Part shown: positions 22,804 to 33,889 of the stretch, piece after piece
Numbering within the stretch: the first letter of the stretch is position 1
Layout of the letters: each line of letters begins with the position of its first letter
Assembly (NCBI GenBank): GCA_000708835.1
Contig: DF237148.1
Span: 84,556-148,555, forward strand
DNA from: Klebsormidium nitens
Taxonomy: Eukaryota > Streptophyta > Klebsormidiophyceae > Klebsormidiales > Klebsormidiaceae
Length of the DNA: 64,000 bases
Direction of reading: 5' to 3'
The notes under the pieces: generated by a model
The model's input: only the letters and a program-made list of their open reading frames with translations
What the model was told of the DNA's origin: nothing
Database searches by the model: none
Made by a program: the position numbers and the translations under genes

Positions 22804-25345
22804 ATCTTCAATCAAAGGAAGCAAAGCAGCCACTTGGGCAACATCTGATTCCAACCCGCCGGGGCTTCTCTATAATCAGGCGGGCCATTACGTCGATTGC
22901 GTCACAAGCTGTTTTGACCAACGCAGTATTATCCTGTGCCAGTATTTGGCACGCATTTCCGAGAATCGTCAATCTGCTCTCATATGCGCGGATGCGGGCG
23001 GCCAAAATATATGAACAGGTTTCCATCCTGTACGGTCATACATTGCATTTCTATCCAAATCGAGGAGCGCCTATACGAAAGTCGGACAAGCTCGCGGCCA
23101 AGCCTGTAAATTTTGGCTCAATCAGTGTTCAAATCTTGGATATCATGTTAGTTTTGCAATCATTGGATTGAGCATACAGAGTAACTGAGTGGCCGGCGGC
23201 CCCGGTCCATCTTCTTGTATGTGCATGGTGTTTCAGTCACCAGGTCCGATCGACTTCGTACGGTAGCTTCGTCTAGGTGGGTCCAGCAGCTAGCGCGGCT
23301 ATATGTCACAGTTAGTAAAGTTGAAACCTAGTATAGCGGCGCCTACTACGTGATTCAAATGTTTAGACAAATACCTGACATCGTTGCGCTACAGAAGCCA
23401 GCGCCAACTGCCCCGCGGCAGCACAAGCTTGTCATTTCGGACCACGTTCGACCCGTACCCGCGCATGCATGATCCGACGACCATTTCATCTCTATGCAGC
23501 ATGGTGCCGATCTGTGACCTACATGCTAGTATGCTCAGCTATACTGGTGCCATGACAATGACAATGGATCGTCTGAGGGTCAAAAGCGATTTATAAAGAT
23601 GCGCCATGCGAAAATGGATCGCGAAACGGAGCGGCAAATCTGAAAATACCAGATCCTGGGAAAAAGGACGAACGTGTTCATTTCGAACTTACCGTCAAGA
23701 CTCTGCTCTTTGACTAGTAACTTATGTGTGCATATGTGCCTCAGTGTCCCTCTCGCTTTCCTAAATACTGATGACTATAGAGCGAGATACTTTATCCGGA
23801 CGTGCCTAATCCCCTTTGCTCGGTCCTTCATAGGACCAGGCTTGTGCGCACGTGCCTAAAAATTCTCGCTCCCTAATTTTATCCTGATCACTCCGAGAGA
23901 CTAGCTATGAACGCAAAACAATACAAGCGGTTTGAGCACGAGCTGCGGCCGTTCCGGAGTTCTCAGCACTTCAGCCAATCTACAGGCCGTTGCTCTAGCT
24001 TTAGTTTAGTTTTTCTGAATGCTCAAAACAAGACGCACATAAGAGACGCTGTGGTGCTGATGAGGATGATGACGACCATCCAATCCGCTGCAAGGACTCG
24101 AAAAAAAAACGTTCTAAGCATCTGATGCCAAATAGATTAACCAACAATTTGATTGCCCTCACATTTTACAAATATTTGGATCGAACACGCGATAAACAAG
24201 GAGAGACACAACCAAGGGAGCTGGTTGTAGTGCTTTGCACTATACCAAGACCAAGCAACGATCAGTCGGAGTATTTCGGACCGGGATATTGTACAGCCCC
24301 TACGTCCATTCATCTGGGCGACGTACTTTCATCGCTTAATCCCCCACAATTCGGCTGACGCTTAGTTCGGACCTTGACGTGGTGGCAGCTAAAAAATCTC
24401 CCGGGCCGCGATGTTGGAGGCTGAAGGCGTGGTTCAAGAGCTGTAAAATGGTGCCCATTCCTAGTTTACTCCTTTATCCTAGCTGTCGGATAATCGACGT
24501 AACCACTTCGTTTCAAGGACTCACCGCTTGCCAGGGTCGCGATGCTTGCTGACGTAGGTGGGCTGATCGACGCCGGGGGCACCACCGATGATGCAGTCTG
24601 CATCGAGGTTCCGACGGACGGTGGGCTTCCTACAAAGTCGCGCTCAGCATTTGTTAGCGTCTCTTTAGAATCAGTCAACAGGATCTATACTGACTCCAGT
24701 CGTTCAAGCACCGAAATGAGACTCGGAACCTTGATGTGGGTAACTAAAAGTGCTGGTTCTTCGGCTCTTGACGACGCTTGGTGGAGGGCGATTTGGCGAG
24801 TTTCAAAACGGGACAATTTTCGAAAAGGGCACTTAATAACCAGACTTGTTTCAAGGTAGGCTTCCCCTAGACGTGACCTAGTCCCGACCGTCTACATCTC
24901 GGGGGTGCTCCCCAGTTGCTCGAACCACCGCGCGTCTGACCAATCTGGACACCGCCGTTGCTTCTGCCGTCAGCAAGACTCCAGATGTTTGTGTGACGGC
25001 TACACAAACTGCTTGATTCTGCTTGAGGTTAGGTACGCTCTGCCGATCAATCAGGTCGATGGATTCCAAGACGTTTGGGCCTGGGTTAGATATTGTCTCC
25101 CTTTTCCCGGTCTGGGCTACAGCCTACGGATCCCGTTGAACCGTTTGATCAAGATACAGCCTGCTTTGGCTATCCATGCTCTTAGGCTGATCGACTCTCC
25201 ATAAAGCCAACCAGGTGAATGGAGCCTTGCATAAGTCTCGGTTTTATACGTACGGTGGAGGTAGGGTGTATGTTGAGTTAGAAGTTCCCGGGCTCAAAAC
25301 AAACAGAAGATTCAAATCCAAAGGTAACCTGCACCCATACCCAAC
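22804..25345. other. Intergenic; nothing recognised
   Basis: This sequence lies between the 3' ends of VMS1 (+) and the cupredoxin gene (-), which are convergent. Short open stretches exist on both strands, but none shows a recognisable domain or an exon chain. No RNA gene or repeat family is evident. Confidence 0.4.
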
Positions 25346-28261
25346 CTAAACCCACAACACAACCCCACCCGTCCCCCGGGCATGACGTAACTCAACATAA
25401 ACTCGAGAATAGTACTGAGCCTTGCCTGTAGGGGAAGCCAGAAGTTGGGCTGAGAAGGGGCCCGTGGTTGGCGCAGGTGCAGCCAGGAGCGAGACGGGGG
25501 GTGCCGGAGCTGGAGCGACTCGGAAGGGTGCCGGAGTTGGAACCGGGGGTGCAAAAGTTGGCACCGGGGGTGCAAACGTTGGGACCGGTGGTGCCGGAGT
25601 GGGAACCGGGGGTGCGAAAGTGGGGGCCGGGGGTGCCGGAGTTGGGACCGGGGGTGCGAAAGTTGGGACCGGCGGTGCCAAAGTGGGGACCGGGGGTGCA
25701 AAGGTTGGGACCGGGGGTGACGAAGTTGCTGCCGGAACCGAGGAGCTTCCTGTGGCTGCACAGTCAACTCAAGCGTCAGCATGGCAAGCACGATTGACGC
25801 CGTTGCCGTAGGTCGTAAAACGCTGAAAATCTGGGTTTTTGAAGACTTTAGAAACCAAGTGACACGGTCACGGTTAAGTCAAACAAGCCAGAAGAGTCCT
25901 CAATTTTCTTCTTACGGTTTACTCGTCCCGTTTTTAAAGAATCAGAACGAGAACCAAAGGTCAAGATGAACGTTTACAGCGATTCGACAAGTGGTCAGAA
26001 CGAACACTTGCAGTTTTCCAAGCCTCTGACCAAAGGTTCACCGCGTCTCGATCGCGCACAGGAGTTTTTGGCCCATAACCATGCTGGTTATGAGCTGGCT
26101 GTGGGCTGGTTTCAAAGTGGTTGAGTGTCCAGTAGCCAGACTTGGGCGGTAACCAGCCCTGAAGCAAGGTTACAGCCCGGTTATCTGTTCGATAACCTGA
26201 GACTCGAGTCTGGTAATCAGCACGGTTAGCAGCCAGAACTTCCCGTGTCGAAGCAAGCAGCGGGGTCAGAGAGCTGCCGGATAAACATATAAAGAGATAG
26301 ACGCTCACCTAGGACGTACAAAATTCCATTCATCGTTTCAGAATGGTAAGAGCAGTGATACGTGTAAGTCCCAGCTACTGTTGGCGTAAAGGAGAAGCTG
26401 AAGGGAGCACGCACGGGCGAGGCAGGGACTTTGTAGACCCCGCTCGCGCCATTGTAAGGAAAGCCCGTAAAACCAGCCGGCCACGTGTCGACTGCCAGAG
26501 AACAGAAAACAGCATGAACGTATGAGCACGTTGGTTCTGATTTCGTGGGCAGTAGCAAGCGTGTTAACCGGGGACGTTAAGCCCCTGGTCGTGTACCTGG
26601 ACTGTTAACCAGGATTAGTTGACCAGGAACAGTTAAACCAGGAGCACATTGCAGGAGCGACAGAGCGAAGCAGAACGTCTAAGCCCCTGCTGCTCGTCAA
26701 CCTAAGCTGTTCAGACGAGCTTGCTCTTGACTCTTTCTACTTTCCTCGCGGGGGGGAAGGTGGGCAGCCCCCACGGAACGGGGTTTCCCCCAGACCACAC
26801 CGGCCCACCGAGCTTGCTCTCAACAGTGAAACTTTCGAACAGATGCAGAAATAGAGGAATGCAGATCCCGACTCCCTGCTGTATTTGCTAAGAGAGCATT
26901 TTGAGGAGTGTTGTGATTGACCTCGGGAAAGACCAGGGTTGCTTTTCCGTTTTAAAATCGGGAGGGATGTCACCAGCTTCCAAGTACTTCGAGGTCCGAC
27001 CTTGACACTTGCAGGGGGACACTTCATTTTTGCCAATCTGATCAAGCCCGCTGCCACCAGATCCGCTTCGACATGTTTCCAAGGATCCTGAAACCAGGCT
27101 TCAAGTAAAGAGCCAAAATTAATTCAAATATTCTTGCAGAGCCTCCGTAGGATTGAAGTACTGCACTCGGAAAAAGCCACCCACTCCTCAGTTTGAGTAC
27201 TTACGTTTTACGGTGTGAGGAAGTGGGTCTGTCCAGTCCCACTCAATGGTGTCTCCAACATTGATCGTGTTGACTTGTGTCAAAGGGCGTTGCCAGGCAA
27301 CGGCATACGTTTGCGCAGGTCCTGCACAATAGTAATCGTCTTAGGACAGAGACCATTTTGGAACTTTAACCTTGAAGGGGAATAATGCAAAACCCGGAGT
27401 TGAGCTGGGGTCCCTGCAAACAGTATCTTCCAAAGTGGGAAGTAGCTTGACCACATCCGAATCGTATTCTGGAATCGTATTATGTCAGGCCCGGCATGCA
27501 GAGGCGATGCAACTAAGTTCCTCTTTGTCACAACAAACAACGAAAAGTCAATGCATCGTCAGAAATAGCTGTTGAATTTCGTCCCTCTCACGCTTTCCAA
27601 TGCTGGAGCAAAGCCAATAGAAGCTCAGGATCAGCACTTGATAATAAACATGCAATCTAGAATGTCAGACCACCGGTTGAATCAGCCATTGCAGACATTG
27701 TAGCCTTCTGATAGGACTCACCAGGTGCTCCCGTAGGAAGAGCAGGGGCAGAAGTGGACGGCCGGGCTGCGATGACCCAAGAAAGGCTATGAGTCAAAGA
27801 AGAAAGCGACTCGCCAGGTGCCATTAAGAAGGTCCAACAAGTGCAAACGCTTTTAAAAGAGGAGCACGGGCAGCTAGCTCAATCATTCAGGGCGTCCAGT
27901 GGAGCAACCCGTGCAGTCAAGAGTCGGCGTAGGTGCGTTCTACCTCAGTTTGACACGAGCTGAACCAAGCCATGTTAAAGTCAATGAAAAGCCGCAGACG
28001 CAATACCACCCAAGCGCATTTTTCTGAGGCAACTGCATGCTCACAAGTTGTAGGGGTCGAGGGAGAACTCGGTGTTGTCCCCGACGCGGGGTTCGCCTGG
28101 CAGATTGCGAGGCAAGCTGCATCAAGTTGGCAGAAAGAGCAGCCGGCGCCGTCTGCTGTGGCTGCCAAACCACAGCAGCACAGCAGAAAAGCAAGAAGGA
28201 AGGGAGTAGTGCTTAGTCCAGCAGAGCAAGGAGCCGCGGAGACACTTTGAACAGGCGCCAT
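25346..28261 (-). CDS. Secreted cupredoxin-domain protein with Pro-rich repeat tail
   Basis: Five minus-strand exons: 28261-28045, 27766-27722, 27321-27205, 26491-26309 and 25755-25346. They sum to 972 bases (323 residues) with all phases matching. The N-terminus has a hydrophobic signal peptide (core about 19-33) and then a short Cys-containing segment (CSFCQLDAACLAIC). A Ser/Thr/Pro linker leads to a plastocyanin/phytocyanin-like domain (about 92-188) with a complete type-1 copper set: H123 in DPLPHTV, then C173-x2-H176-x3-M180 in HCSYHSETM. The C-terminal half is nine or so APPVPT(F/P) heptapeptides followed by a less regular tail. It is predicted to be an extracellular or cell-wall blue-copper protein; an electron-transfer role is inferred from the ligands. 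No GPI-type C-terminus is obvious. Confidence 0.88.
25528..25722 (-). repeat. 21-base minisatellite coding APPVPT(F/P)
   Basis: About nine tandem 21-base units in the last exon of the cupredoxin gene, each encoding the heptapeptide APPVPTF or APPVPTP. A unit length divisible by three keeps the frame whatever the copy number, as is typical of cell-wall protein linkers. Confidence 0.85.
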
Positions 28262-31200
28262 GTTGCAGGGCGCAGCTTGGCTTTGACAGGGCCGTCTCTG
28301 TGAGCGAGCTCAAGCTTGCCGGCCTTTACTCTGGCTCGATTTCTCAAGTGGAGTTGAAATGAAAGCCAGCCTGCCAGACGCATATGCATTGTGCAGTTTA
28401 TTGGCCTGCAGCTTGTCCGACTGATTAGCTCAGCTGGGCGCCCCCAGCTGCATATGAACGGTACACATTGCCCCAAATTTGGAGTTAATGTGATTGGCGC
28501 AATGGGTAGTTTTCAATGGCGTATAAAGTACTGAATACTAGGTACCGGTATGCCCTCTATGAGTCAGATCTATTGACAACCGCTCGCGCCATAGCCTGAG
28601 TTGCAGCCTTCCAAGCAAGCACGCGGCCGCTCAAGCGGCTACGTACAGAGTGTGTACACATTGGTCCCAGGCTGCACGCGTACGTACGTAGGTAGGTACT
28701 TCCGCCGACTCGGACATGATCAGAAAACGGCCGGGCCCGGCGGCGGGACTCAGGGGTCCGGACGTTGCGGTGGCACGTGCAACTTGTCGGAAGTGCAATC
28801 TCTGGCTGGCCGGTGGCGCAAATCGTACAAAGTTCGCGAATAAAGTTGGGAGAATCGGACACGGACGCGAGTGATTCTTTTGAAGTCCGGACGGTATCAA
28901 GGGGTGTGTCCGCAACTTGTCCGATCATCGGAGCTGACGCGTGCCGTCAACCGCCCACTCGTGTTCAAGATTCCGAATTTGATTCGAGATCAAATCGGTC
29001 CGACATTCGAGGGCCGTCAGAGGTGGCGCCGTACCAGCTCCAGAGGGCCCAGGCCGGTGTAAGACTAGGTACGGTCCGTATCGTCGGGACGTACGGAAAT
29101 CGTTCCGCCGTCAGCTTCAGAGTTTGTTTTTGTCAGAGATTCTGGCGAGGCAAAAGTTCGCTTACGTCACGCAATTGGGCTCTCGGACACAGCGTAGCAC
29201 CGGAACTGTCCGTGTCCGAATCTCCCAACTTTATTCGCCAACTTTGTGCCTCGCCGGGCTCCATAGCCTCTCCACGTGGCATACACCGCTTGACCGAGCT
29301 ACTCCGCGCCGCACGGCGCAGCTGTGATTGGCTGAAGCGAACAGACCACCATAAGCGGGCTGCGGGACTGAATCCGGGCATGCATGTCGACATTTGAGTC
29401 CCGATTCCCCGGGTACCGCTATCCAAATTGCAGACTGGATTTGCAGTCCTGACTCCTGATAGCGACCCGTCCCGGCTCCCGCCGGGGCTAAGTAAAGTTT
29501 TCCAGGTTCGATCAATCACTGACCAGCAGGTCCCCGGCAATTTCTTTGCGCCGACCTCGGAAACCGCTAGCGGCTGTGCATGTACACTAGGAGTGAGCTC
29601 AAAAGTACCAGCCTAGCACCTTCTACCGTACTGTAGCTGTTAGCTTCCAGCCGTAAAGCCGTAAAGCTGGCCGGATTTCAAGTCACTTAGGTTCCCATCC
29701 ACGCACAGGTTCCATTAATTCATGCAGGCCGGATTCCCGGCCAACCGACGAGTCCCGGGAACTCCCTCCCCGCCAACTCTGAGGGGATCATCCTGCAGAG
29801 AGTTGGGGGTTCCCTCTCAGGCGCCCAGGTGATTCCTGACTCCTCGGAGGACGCCGGAGGTGGATCTTACTATGCAGCCGACATGTGTCAGTAGTCCGCC
29901 CAGCACTGTTCAAGACTGCACGAGAAGGCGTGACATGGCCCGCTCATCGGGGCCCGCATCCGAGCTGCGACGTGACTGGTTGAATCTGGAGGAGTGACTA
30001 CTCGAGTACAACTTACATGTGTACTGATACTGGTACTTAGCAAGGCTTGTTGCCAACTTGATCATGTGCTGTTATCAGGCTTGAAGTGTTGTCGCGGTCC
30101 TCGAATCTGTGAGCGTTACATGCTGAATATAATGCCCATATTCAATCCATGGCTTGCCGAAGTCCCATGTTCGGCGGCGCTGTAAAAGTTGCACGTAACA
30201 AATTTTAACATGTGTGCTTTCGTGCTGGCAGTCGGCTTGCCATTCTGATTCGGTGATTCCTGATTGCGACAAGAGATGCACTGCGAGACCCGCGAGAACG
30301 CTGATCACGACTTATCCAGAAGATACGGCCTTCGCAAAATACTGAAGCTGTGATGCATTGAAATTGGCGGCTCGTCGGGGGAGAAGCTGTCACTTGATCG
30401 AATTTGCCAGTCACGGCAATCTAAAAGTCCTTGCCATCTTTATTTTTGGCGGCCGAGGACGAGCAGTAAATATTATTTGTGGGACTCACCTAAAGGCCCT
30501 TCATGATTCGGTCGCTGGTACTTCGAATCGACGCTTAAAGGATGCGAGCTAGAGCTGCCCTCCCGCTGCCCTGGGTTTCTCCGCTGGACGACTTAAGGAC
30601 TCTAGAGCAACACTATAACAGCAGATAAATGAGAGAAAACATAGCAGCGGCCCCTTAGCTGCGAGACCCTGATCTGGCAGCCTGCCCCCGGCTCATCATT
30701 TGAAATGATTGACGGGAGTGCGGTATGGCAACCTTGTCGGAAGGAGCTAAAACTGTGCCGCTGTCGGAAGCCGGAGAAAAAGATGTACACAAACTGGAAA
30801 CCCCTATCGCCGTTCAGCTTGAGAACTTGCCAGTTGCTTCTTCCGCCTTCTTCTATCGCTCCTTCTTGCTTTCCATCCAAACCGTTCGTGTGCTCTATCT
30901 GCCTGGAGTGTGGTCCGCCTCGCACGGGTAGTAAAGAAAAAGGCGCTTCGACATGCAAGCTGTCCTGTCTTTTGGAGCGAGATCTGTTTCCTTCAGTAAG
31001 GCTTCTTGGCTCCACCTTGTCTTGCGCCTCTTGAAGCCCAGGTTCTGGCCTCCCTTTCGCAGACCTGCTGTGAAACAGATTCCTGGAGTCATGGCAGCAG
31101 GAAGACAGTACAAGTGCAAGTCAAACATTCTTGCGCGCGTGTATCCGACGTATGGACTTTTGACAAGTCTAATGAGCTCCCTCCGGATGTAGTCGGTTGC

Positions 31201-31953
31201 AAGTCATACATTCAAAGTACGAACTTCCAATAGAAGCCCTACAGTAACAGTTTGATGAGACAATCGACCTTACTGTGACACACAATATATGCTTTGCATC
31301 AAGGGCATTGTGCATCTGGTTACATCTGATGTGGTGATGTCGTATCTGGGCGGCGGACTCATGAGATAAGTGGGTATCTATGGAAATATAGATTTATGGC
31401 GACGTAAAGATCATCATGATGTCATGCACCGCAAAGCCAAGAAATGGTTGATTGCGAAAAGGATTCATCTGCGTTTAGAACACATGATTTGTATGTTCAC
31501 TTGCGACAAGAAACCTACCATTCTCGGAATGAGAGTAAAACAGGATGAGCTTATGAAGAGCTACACAATCAATCCAGGAAAGGGAATCCAAGAAGTTCTG
31601 CTTTCTTGGAAACAAAGTGGTACCGTGGTCAGAAAAATCGTACGATGATAAATGGTCATACTTTGACTGGCATTCATGCGCCGCGCAGTAGATTGAAAAG
31701 CATGAATGTGATTGATCTGCACGGTGACTGCACGAGCTATCCATGACCGTGGCGACCCAGAAGTTACATACGTGCACGATCAGAACATCGAGCTGAGATT
31801 GCCCATCAGTATACTAGCAGCAGCTGTGCGCGGGGCCTGGAGCTAGGGCAGTTAAGGAGGTCGATTGACAGCCAAATACCGGTCTTTCAGCTCATGAGAT
31901 TTCCTATCTTGCTTACAGCCGAAGATTCGCTCTCTTTATTTCTAAAAAGACTC
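28262..31953. other. Intergenic; one long inverted repeat, no gene supported
   Basis: These 3.7 kb separate the start of the cupredoxin gene from the 3' end of the F-box gene. Apart from the inverted repeat at 28827-29247, I see only short open stretches. One at 31370-31648 (+) is 92 codons long with no recognisable family. One at 30705-31034 (+) is similarly anonymous. No RNA gene is evident. Confidence 0.4.
28827..29247. repeat. 40-base inverted repeat, MITE-like
   Basis: Arms 28827-28866 and 29208-29247 are reverse complements at 38 of 40 positions, with a 341-base spacer. Arms begin ACAAAGTT and end TCGGACACGGAC. The size and near-identical terminal arms resemble a short non-autonomous DNA transposon, but I see no clear target-site duplication and no second copy in this window. 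Confidence 0.6.
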
Positions 31954-33876
31954 TTACTCGTCTGTTGCGAACCGTGGGACTGCTTCCTTGCAACCGAGCT
32001 CGACGTGAGGCGGGCACGACGCCCGCATCTCGGTCACTAGGTTTCTGAAGCTCTCAGCTTCCGGACCCTCTAAATACACGTAACGCAGGCTTTTGCAAAC
32101 CTCCCAGAGCTTTAGAAGAGGCCGCCAGTGACCCGTCCACTCGTAATCAATGTTCAGAAACCTTATTCGAAGTACGTAAAGTCGCGGAAACGACGTCAGA
32201 AACTCGATGCTCTCGAGATAGTGTGTGCTGATTTCGACGTGTGAAACGGTGTGAACAGGTCCGAAACCCGGGGGAACCATCTGGAACCAGTCGAGGAACG
32301 GGTCGATTCTGTCCCGTACTAGATACAACCTTTCCAGGTGGGGGAAAAAGCACGCCCCCTTAGTTGTCTGATTCTCCTCCGCCCCGAAGAACGAGTTACA
32401 AAGCCGCAGCGAAACCAGGTTCGGGCAGAAGGTGCCAAGGCTTTTCAAGCTCCCCAGTTCGCAGTGCGTTACTTGGAGCGATGTCAGAGTGGGCGCAGTG
32501 ACGTCACCAAAGCCGTAACGGACGACGCTCCATTGCCGTTCCTTGCTTCCAAACGTAGAGTCTGGCCTTTTTGGCGGCACTGTGCGCACTCTGAGCTCCT
32601 TGAGTGACGGAAAGCTCTGCACCAAAGCGTCTAGGCTGACCAACCGACTAACCCGGTCCTCTAACCCGATGTTCAACTCCCAGACCAGTTTCTCCACGCT
32701 CTCGGACGCGCGCGCGGGCGCGTGCCCGATCGCGTCTCTCGCCAAGCCCTTGAGCCTTGCTTCCGACTCTTTCTCCTGGTCAACGATGGTTTCGTAGGCG
32801 GGGGAAAGGACTGGAGCCAACCAGAGCTCTCGAAGCTCTGCGAAACGGCTCAAGAGGACATCCATTGTGTCTTCCGATATCGGCAGCCCGATGAGACGAA
32901 GGCTTCGCAAGTCGCAAACGGTGCTTTCCGCAAAGGTCTGAATGGCCGTCTGGAGCTCGTCGAAGCGGTCAACGCAACGCCCTGTGTATTGGGGCTTGAT
33001 CGTCAGGTGTTGCAGTGAGCCGAAATAAGACAGCACGTCGAGCGCTTGGCATAGTTCGGGGGAGGGATCGTGCTGGATGAAAGGTGAGCCGCCGGAGTCG
33101 CCGCAAAGCGTCAGGCTAAGCAGATTGCCTCGGACTTCCAGCACCTTTCCTAAGAGGGATCCGAAGGCACCGGCAGATGTCAGAACGATAGGAGTGAGGA
33201 ACTTGAGCTCAGGACAACCTTGCAAGAGCTCCCCGTAAGCCTTTATGAGGTTCACCTCGGGCTCACGAGCCAGAAAGAGGGCAGAAGAGCCGGGTCTGAT
33301 GTCCAGCTCTTCTAACTTGGGACAGTGTTTGGATGCTGAAGAGACAGCCTGCGCTATGTGCTCGCTTTGATCCATGCCTATCAGACCTTGGGGAAGCTTG
33401 AGCGTCAGACTTGTAAGGTGTGGGAGATTCTTCAGGACAGGATTCAGGGCCTCAAAAGAAGAGAACACCTCAGGTGCGAGCTCGCTGAGGTCTAGGCTTT
33501 GGAGACGCGGGAAGCTCCTAACAGCCTGATGCAGTCCCTTCTGCAACCAGGAGTCGTGTGGCACGTACTTGCTCGATCCGAAGCGCAGCGAAGTAGTAGC
33601 GCTGAAACGCTTTGCTAGCCGCAGGAGAACTTTCTTGCCCGCGCATTCGTCGAGTCTAACTGACGTACGTACTGCGTTCGTGGCCAGTAGAAAGCGCCTG
33701 CTGACCAAAGAGCAGCTGCGCAGATCTTCTGGATTCAGGAAGTACAGAACTCTCTCCAGTAGCTCGTCGGGGAGGGCGGGAGAAAAAAGCGGATCGGAAA
33801 GATGCTGTTCTGAGGTATCTGCAGAGAAGGGTAGATTGATCAGGTCGAGGACTGCGCGAGATCCTTGATACTGCAA
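31954..33876 (-). CDS. F-box/leucine-rich-repeat protein
   Basis: A single long exon of about 640 codons. An F-box lies near the N-terminus (LPDELLERVLYFLNPEDLRS followed by CSLVSRRFL, about residues 35-65 of this exon). Irregular leucine-rich repeats follow to the end (for example LRSLRLIGLPIS, LRELWLAPVL and NLVSLRLCNSFFG). Such proteins are substrate receptors of SCF (Skp1-Cullin-F-box) ubiquitin ligases: the F-box binds Skp1 and the repeats bind the target. Substrate or ligand cannot be told from sequence. The frame has no ATG before the F-box. The upstream end of the exon is at a plausible acceptor (TTGCAG just before 33870, or CTCTGCAG within), so a short 5' exon further upstream is expected and was not identified. 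Confidence 0.82.
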   Translation of the reverse strand: MQYQGSRAVLDLINLPFSADTSEQHLSDPLFSPALPDELLERVLYFLNPEDLRSCSLVSRRFLLATNAVRTSVRLDECAGKKVLLRLAKRFSATTSLRFGSSKYVPHDSWLQKGLHQAVRSFPRLQSLDLSELAPEVFSSFEALNPVLKNLPHLTSLTLKLPQGLIGMDQSEHIAQAVSSASKHCPKLEELDIRPGSSALFLAREPEVNLIKAYGELLQGCPELKFLTPIVLTSAGAFGSLLGKVLEVRGNLLSLTLCGDSGGSPFIQHDPSPELCQALDVLSYFGSLQHLTIKPQYTGRCVDRFDELQTAIQTFAESTVCDLRSLRLIGLPISEDTMDVLLSRFAELRELWLAPVLSPAYETIVDQEKESEARLKGLARDAIGHAPARASESVEKLVWELNIGLEDRVSRLVSLDALVQSFPSLKELRVRTVPPKRPDSTFGSKERQWSVVRYGFGDVTAPTLTSLQVTHCELGSLKSLGTFCPNLVSLRLCNSFFGAEENQTTKGACFFPHLERLYLVRDRIDPFLDWFQMVPPGFGPVHTVSHVEISTHYLESIEFLTSFPRLYVLRIRFLNIDYEWTGHWRPLLKLWEVCKSLRYVYLEGPEAESFRNLVTEMRASCPPHVELGCKEAVPRFATDE

Positions 33877-33889
33877 CCATGGAATAGTT

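Noticed and set aside
28420-28500. tRNA-like A box (TTAGCTCAGCTGGGCG)
   Set aside because: No B box or T-loop sequence at the right distance and no cloverleaf.
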